A stretch of 64,000 nucleotides of DNA from Maratus speciosus. Lineage: Eukaryota; Arthropoda; Arachnida; Araneae; Salticidae. Within the stretch, counting starts at the first letter, position 1; every line of letters begins with the position of its first letter. The stretch covers positions 352,929,087-352,993,086 of the forward strand of contig OZ010790.1 of assembly GCA_963932465.1 (NCBI GenBank), in the 5' to 3' direction. Below are positions 58,301 through 64,000 of the stretch, one piece after another. The notes under the pieces were generated by a model. That model saw only the letters and a program-made list of their open reading frames with translations. It was not told the DNA's origin and did not search any database. The position numbers were made by a program, and so were the translations under genes.

Positions 58301-59120
58301 TCAGAAACAACATAATGTACCGTAATGGTCGATTCTTTGATAGAGGCAGAATGTATTTCAAAAAATGATGTCAAAGTGGGCATTTTGAACCGAATTTCTC
58401 GAAACAATTGTGTTGGAAACGTAAAATATTGTCCTACCGTGAAAATAATTGTTTATAAATAAAGTTTTAAATAATTGATCGAAAAATAAAAACACAGATC
58501 GCTTATAAATTTCTTTAAAAATCACGTCAGCAAGTTTCATATTTTTTCTTTTAAAAATGAATCTGAAACCATGCCAGAAAATTTCGAGTTGTGGAGCATG
58601 GAAAAGTATATATATTTTTTAAATACCGCCTTAACATAATTCTTATAAAACCAGCTCTTATATAAAAAAGAAAAAAAAACTCGTCATAAGTAGTCAGATA
58701 AGTGCGTTAAAGTGCGTTCATCTCCAATCATGATTTAGTTTTTGTAGTTGAAATTAGCACTTAACTTCGAAATCTACCAGCACCTGTAGGACGAGACGAC
58801 AGGCATTTTTTTTCACAAAGGTAACGTGTTTTGCGTGTGTAATAGGGATGTGATCGCATCACTTCAGATTCTGCCGTTTCTCATGATATGTTATTGATAT
58901 TTATAATTGCACGGTCGCTAATGATAATTAAGTACCTAGAATTTATCGTTCGTTTACAGGGACAATCAAAAGTATTCCGTTAAATTACATTTAATGAGAA
59001 AAAAACGCTCCAAGCGTATTTTAATGATGTTGCTTCTTTGAAAAATTAATGAAATTGATATTATTTCTGCACTAAAACATGTATTTTATAGAATATGGAG
59101 TAGAAAGCATTTATTATTCT
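58301..59120. other. AT-rich DNA, nothing assigned
   Basis: Short frames only. No repeats or TIRs recognised. Confidence 0.45.
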
Positions 59121-59300
59121 CTAGCAAAACCTGTGGCTTTGCTCGCGCAGGGCCACGCAATTCCGTTATTTAACGATATACAGCGGAAAATTATTTCCAG
59201 CGTTTTTTTAGGGTGCGGTACTTAAAAAGTAAATACGGAACCATTATAAGATCACTCCTGTGTTTGTCTGCCACAGCCATTTTACTCGTAAACAATGGGA
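59121..59300. repeat. Two fragmentary element ends
   Basis: CTAGCAAAACCTGTGGCTTT.GCTCGCGCAG (59122-59151) is the inverse of a terminus like that ending the Helitron-like element at 48051-48078. At about 59206, TAGGGTGCGGTACTTAAAAA, CGGAACC and GTGTTTGTCTG resemble the left end of the AGGGTTYCGTT element at 33454. Neither has a recognisable partner end here. Confidence 0.35.
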
Positions 59301-62255
59301 CGTGAAAAGATAAATTGGGGGAAGTAATAAAGACTATTGACCCACATAATTACAGATTATTAAAATTTCACAAATATATTTCGGGAAAATGTAGAGGGGC
59401 TAATAAAGTTAGTTGAAAAAAAAATATTTTCTTTATATATTGTGATGGATATCGTGTATAAGCTTTAGTAGCTCTGAACTCAAAAATACATTTCTTTTAA
59501 TTTTAGGTATTATATTATCACAGATATCGTCGAAAATTTAGTGCAAAAATATGTTTCCACGTCCCTCTCTATTTCCGAATCTACAGAAACTAAAATTATG
59601 AAAACATTAGACGTAGTAGACGATAATTTAAACCTTTCAAGAAAACTATAGCGATTACGCTAAGCCACTTAGTCTTTGAGAAAAGCGCATTTTTTCGTTA
59701 CATACAAATTTATGTTTGTGGGCATTGAGCAAAGTGTTGAGGAGCGCTAGAAATACCTAACGTACCTACAAAAGCATTGTTGATAATGATTTTTCAAAAA
59801 AAAAAACCGTCAGTAATTAGCCGAGATATTAATCTATAAGACACGAATGGTTTGTACATGCATAATGACAGGTGCTTTGTACTCTTGTACCATCGGTTCT
59901 TAAAGCCTAGATAACAACTTTTAATGATATATTTGTGTAATACAATGTAGCAATATAAATGCAATAAATATCAAATTGCTAAAACAGACTAAATTAATTA
60001 GGATTATTCACATAAATACTATGTGCTTCGCGACTAGTCTGGATTGAGTAGATCTCTTAATACGCCTCTCGTGCCTTTAAAAGTTAATTAAAAACAAATC
60101 TGGAAACACTCGGCACGGAGCAAGGCAGTGCTTCAATTTTGCGACCTCCTTTAGAAGCGCGCTTATAACAATGCCAAGTTTAAAATTTGAACAAGTGGTT
60201 TTTTAGCTACACTGCAAGAAGAAAAGATTATTACTACGCTGAAATTAGTTTTAGGGAATTCAAAATGAAGTATAAATATGAACTATTTTTATTATCATTA
60301 TCTAATTAAGTTCATCATAAATATACTAGGATTACAGTATAAAACGAGTTATACAGAATAGGAATATTTTGTACTATTTTACTTCATACCTCTTTGAACA
60401 TTTATGGTATATCCATTCACACATTTCTAGTATATGCAGCTATACCCAACCCTACGTTGTATAGTTTTTTACAAAGTCTTATTATTCTTTTAGCAACGAT
60501 TTTTTTAAGTAATACGGTTAATAATGCATATATTTATTGTAGGGAACCCTCTGAGAGGTATGAATACTCACACTTTACTATTTATTTTTATTAATTATAT
60601 TATTACAACATTGTTTCACTATTCTATTTTTACAGTATTTCAAATATAATTAAACTGATACACATTACTGTGGTTTACTAGGAGGTACTCGCTGCGAATA
60701 TGACATCTATAGCCTTTTTACCTTATATAAGGGGATGTGCACAATATTTAGTATTCAGTTTTGCACCCGAAGTACTATATTTTATCGACAATTGCAGGAA
60801 GTGCGTTCTCTTATATGATTTGAACAACATTTTTGCTGAATTTTCACACCTTTGCTACAGCACATGGTATATATAAATTCTGTGGAATATATATACGGCT
60901 ATTCAAAATAATTGCCAATTATTACTGAGTATGAACATGGAATGTTTAAAGGTTGTTTTCAATTGAGCTATGAATTTTTAAACTGAACTATACTTAGTAT
61001 ACTAAGAAATGTTTGTAGATTATACATAAAATTTTATACAATTAGACCCAAAGAACTGGAATCGTAGCCACCTGTGAATGATAATTACTGAAAGTGTGAT
61101 TTTAGTAGTTTTAGTCGTTTTTTAGCCCCCGTTGAATTTTTAGCTTGCTATGTGAGGGATATAAAAATCTTTACGTGATATAAAGGCTGTACAGAAGAAT
61201 TAATGCGCTATTCCAACTATTGTTAGAATGTGCCGAAGATGGATTTTCAACGCTTTAAGTGTTTTCTTACTAAATTAAATATTAGCATTTTATGTAATAT
61301 TTATACAAATGTATGGATCAAATACAAGGCTGAACAAAAGAATTGGATTTCTTTTCTGGCAACAAACGTAGAGGCTGAAATATGGTTTTTAATGTGTTAT
61401 GTGTTTTTTTTAATGTTTACCTTAGTATATTATTTACATTATTCAACAGCGAAGTTTTGTTAAATTACTTTGGAAATGTTGAAAAATTATTCATAATATA
61501 TGCTTGAGCCATTATTTTCTTTCTTAGTTTAAAAAGTGATATATTTCCCTATTTAATTTTTTTTAATATGCAATTAATTAATTAGCCAAATCAAAATACT
61601 AATAAACCACTAAGTAGAATTTGCTAAGTATTCACAAAAAATAATTCAATAAAGTTAAATTATTCGGAATTTCTGTTTCTAAAACCCATTATACCTTAAC
61701 ACATTAATATCATAAAAATTTACACCAGTACGTCTGCTGAACGAATCTCAACATTTGAAGATCAAATTTGTCGTTAACAATTCTATAAAAATATCAGACA
61801 ACTAAATGCGATGAACGTTTTAAATAAGTTCTATTTTCAAATGCATTGTAGTTTCCAGCTATTATTTGAAGTGCACTGAATTTACCTTCAAATGCCGTAA
61901 AGGAGATGGGGATATTTGGCAAATGACATATAATGAAATATTAATCTCGATTTCGGTACTATTCCCTGCATTTAGGAAGTGTTTTGAGAGTTTAATAATT
62001 AGTGATGTCGACGGAAATATGAAAATTTTCTAGGAGAAAAGCTTTAACATTTTGCTGTAATAGTCTGCAAAGAAAGTTTTAGAAATATTTAATACTTCAA
62101 ATAAATTTTGTTTGCTTTCCTAATTTTCTTAACTTTTAATTCATGCTAACTATGTATGTTGCATAGAATGAAAAATATCATAAACTTATCATGAAGTATA
62201 AATAAGTTATTAATTAATTATTTTCAAAATTACTTTTTCCCAAAAAATAATCACC
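59301..62255. other. AT-rich DNA, nothing assigned
   Basis: Frames of up to 77 codons (e.g. 61230-61463) have no recognised motif. No TIR pair or tandem unit was found. Confidence 0.45.
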
Positions 62256-62257
62256 AT

Positions 62258-62960
62258 AACATTATATTTATTATAAAACATTCGGCAATTAATTTTTTTG
62301 GTAAGGGTAAGATTACAATTAAACATTAACGACATTTAAGAAATTACAAATTTTCATTTAATAAAATTTTGTTTGGCAGTACAAAGAATAAATTTCTTAA
62401 CATCTCTATGAATTAGCTATTAACATATGTATTAACATCTATATGAATCTCAGAATTTTTTTTAGCTTAAATACAATATGCATAATATTCAATCCTACAG
62501 TTATATTAGAAATATTATTATTAGTTACGCATGATATTTTATTTATTATAAAATATTCGGTATTTAAATCTTTCGCAACGGTAGGATTACAATAAATATA
62601 ATTAACTTTATTTAAGAAATTACAAATTTCTATTTAATAAAATTCTGTTTGGGAGTACAAAGAAAATATTTCTTAAAATATCTATGCTTATCTCAGTTCA
62701 TAACACTCACTTCATAGCAGTCACTAACACTCATAAAAAAAATTATATATTTTAAAAGAATGTGTTTAAGGGAAGAGTATTTCACAAATATTTCATTAAT
62801 GTATTACTACGAGTAACTAAATATCAATATTTGCATTTACAAACCAATATTTATATAAATTTCGGTTTGGAAAAATCATTTCACATTTTTTTTTCGATTT
62901 AATACAATATGCAGAATATTCAATCGTACAGTTATATATGAAACATTATTATTAGTTACG
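62258..62960. repeat. Diverged direct repeat, ~270 bp
   Basis: TATTTATTATAAAA.ATTCGG, TTAAGAAATTACAAATTT, TTTAATAAAATT.TGTTTGG.AGTACAAAG and AATACAATATGCATAATATTC occur in the same order at about 62260-62520 and again at 62535-62700. The ATACAATATGCAGAATATTC part follows at 62900. Partial tandem duplication with a later insertion in the second copy. Confidence 0.6.
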
Positions 62961-63112
62961 CTGATCAAGCGTATATTTCGAAGACATCTGAACTTTTTAA
63001 AAAGACTTTATGAGAAAAGTCCAGGAAATTTTCAATAGGTAATCTCTCGAATCCTAACAACCATCTAACCATTGAATAAAAGTAGCAACACGAAATGCTC
63101 CATTTACACGTT

Positions 63113-63490
63113 GAGGTGGCAACACAGACAATCGCCTCATCGGGTTTACGGCTAAAATTCCATAATAAGTCAAAACTCGATTCGCATATTAAAATGCAAT
63201 CGGTCTGTCAAGCCACATCTTGGTGGAAAACACCTGAAAACCCGATTTTAGCAGTTGATTTGTAGGTTTATTATTGTATTTTCCTGCTCCCAGTCCTCCA
63301 TGTTTTCATACATTTGAATACAGGAAAACACAATAGTAAACCTACGAGTCAACCGTCAGAAACGAGTTTTTAAGTGTTTTCCACCAAGATATGTTTTGGC
63401 CGACAGATAACGTTTTAATATGCGATTCGAGTTTTAACTAATTCTGGAATTTCAGCCGTGTACTCTATAAGTTGATTCTCTGTGCAGCAG
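63113..63490. mobile_element. Foldback element (~375 bp)
   Basis: The arms pair through ACGGCTAAAATTCC, AACTCGATTCGCATATTAAAA, TTGGTGGAAAACAC, GTAGGTTTA and TATTTTCCTG, with their inverses at about 63330-63460. The loop lies at about 63285-63325. The outermost bases are less certain and no TSD was recognised. Confidence 0.6.
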
Positions 63491-64000
63491 CCCCCCGGTC
63501 TCATTGCTTCAATTTATGAAACATTCATTTTCATGATTTAGAAAGGTATATCAAAGATTGGAAACGGATTATGTTCATCGATGTAAAGATAGTGAATTTA
63601 AAAGCTGTATTGTTCCTTTTTAAATTTTGGACGCTTTTAAAATAAAAATTATGTAACAAATGATGAATTTCATAGACAAGTTTATTACTTGAAATAATTA
63701 GTATTTTTATTAAATGTACAAAAAATGGCAATTTTGTTTGAATATTTTACTTACATGGAAATTTTAAAAAAAATGACAATTAATTTAACAACAACATGCT
63801 TATAAATGTGTATGTTAAGTACAGTAAAAGAAGAAAAATGAATAAATGCATGCCTGTATCAATCCTCGAGTCTCATGACGTTTCCCTTACTAAATGTACT
63901 CTATAATCTTACATAATTAGTCATATGTTAGTTACATTTATAAAGCGAAATCATATTAAAACTTATATTTCAAAAAAATTAAGGAATTGCCATTTGATTT
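63491..64000. other. AT-rich DNA, nothing assigned
   Basis: A 66-codon minus frame at 63531-63731 has no recognised motif. No repeat structure was seen. Confidence 0.45.

Noticed and set aside
59122..59151. A complete reversed Helitron ending at 59122
   Set aside because: The base after CTAG on the minus strand is A, not T, and no TCTATACTAATATTATAAAG start was found downstream.

Overview
This is an AT-rich eukaryotic window, and the transposon families point to an arthropod, possibly an arachnid; that assignment is inference. I find no convincing intact host gene. Every recognisable protein fragment belongs to a transposable element (TE), and all of them are broken by stops, frameshifts, lost catalytic residues or nested insertions. 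The window reads as a layered TE graveyard, and most structure comes from terminal inverted repeats (TIRs), target-site duplications (TSDs), foldbacks and tandem arrays.

Layout. 0-5.2 kb: foldback elements (MITEs), including an inverted pair with 3-bp TSDs, a tRNA-like sequence and a 913-bp palindrome with internal homopolymers. 5.36-8.44 kb: a Tc1-type DD34E element split by a 5'-truncated non-LTR retrotransposon. 10.2 kb: a Tc1/mariner transposase tail. 10.64-13.22 kb: a pogo/Tigger element carrying a hAT-like MITE and a tRNA-like insert. 15.94-17.19 kb: a DD37D mariner. 18.75-27.4 kb: a ~1.1-kb-period tandem array split by a 5.77-kb Helitron (copy 1). 29.13-31.66 kb: a degraded mariner-superfamily element with TIRs of about 280 bp. 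33.5-35.2 kb: a ~150-bp tandem array, followed by a Penelope-type GIY-YIG fragment. 36.5-38.8 kb: a GGGGTAACTGG element and a ~130-bp tandem block whose inverted relative lies at 55.9-56.6 kb. 41.0-48.08 kb: a Helitron-like element with internal tandem repeats, itself hit by Helitron copy 2 (42.78-47.32 kb). 51.8-54.56 kb: three-level nesting of a mariner remnant, a MITE and a 2.3-kb element with 8-bp TSDs. 57.5-64 kb: degenerate repeats and a last foldback.

The most informative system is the pair of Helitron copies. They lie in the same orientation, end in the canonical hairpin plus CTAG, and sit between A and T. They act as paired records: several MITEs with exact 8-bp TSDs, and a Tigger-like element with a TA TSD, are present in one copy while the other keeps the empty site. 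Several MITEs share the terminal motif GGTACTT, which suggests mobilisation by one hAT-type transposase not encoded here. No autonomous Helitron Rep/helicase or intact transposase is present, so anything mobile would depend on enzymes supplied elsewhere in the genome.
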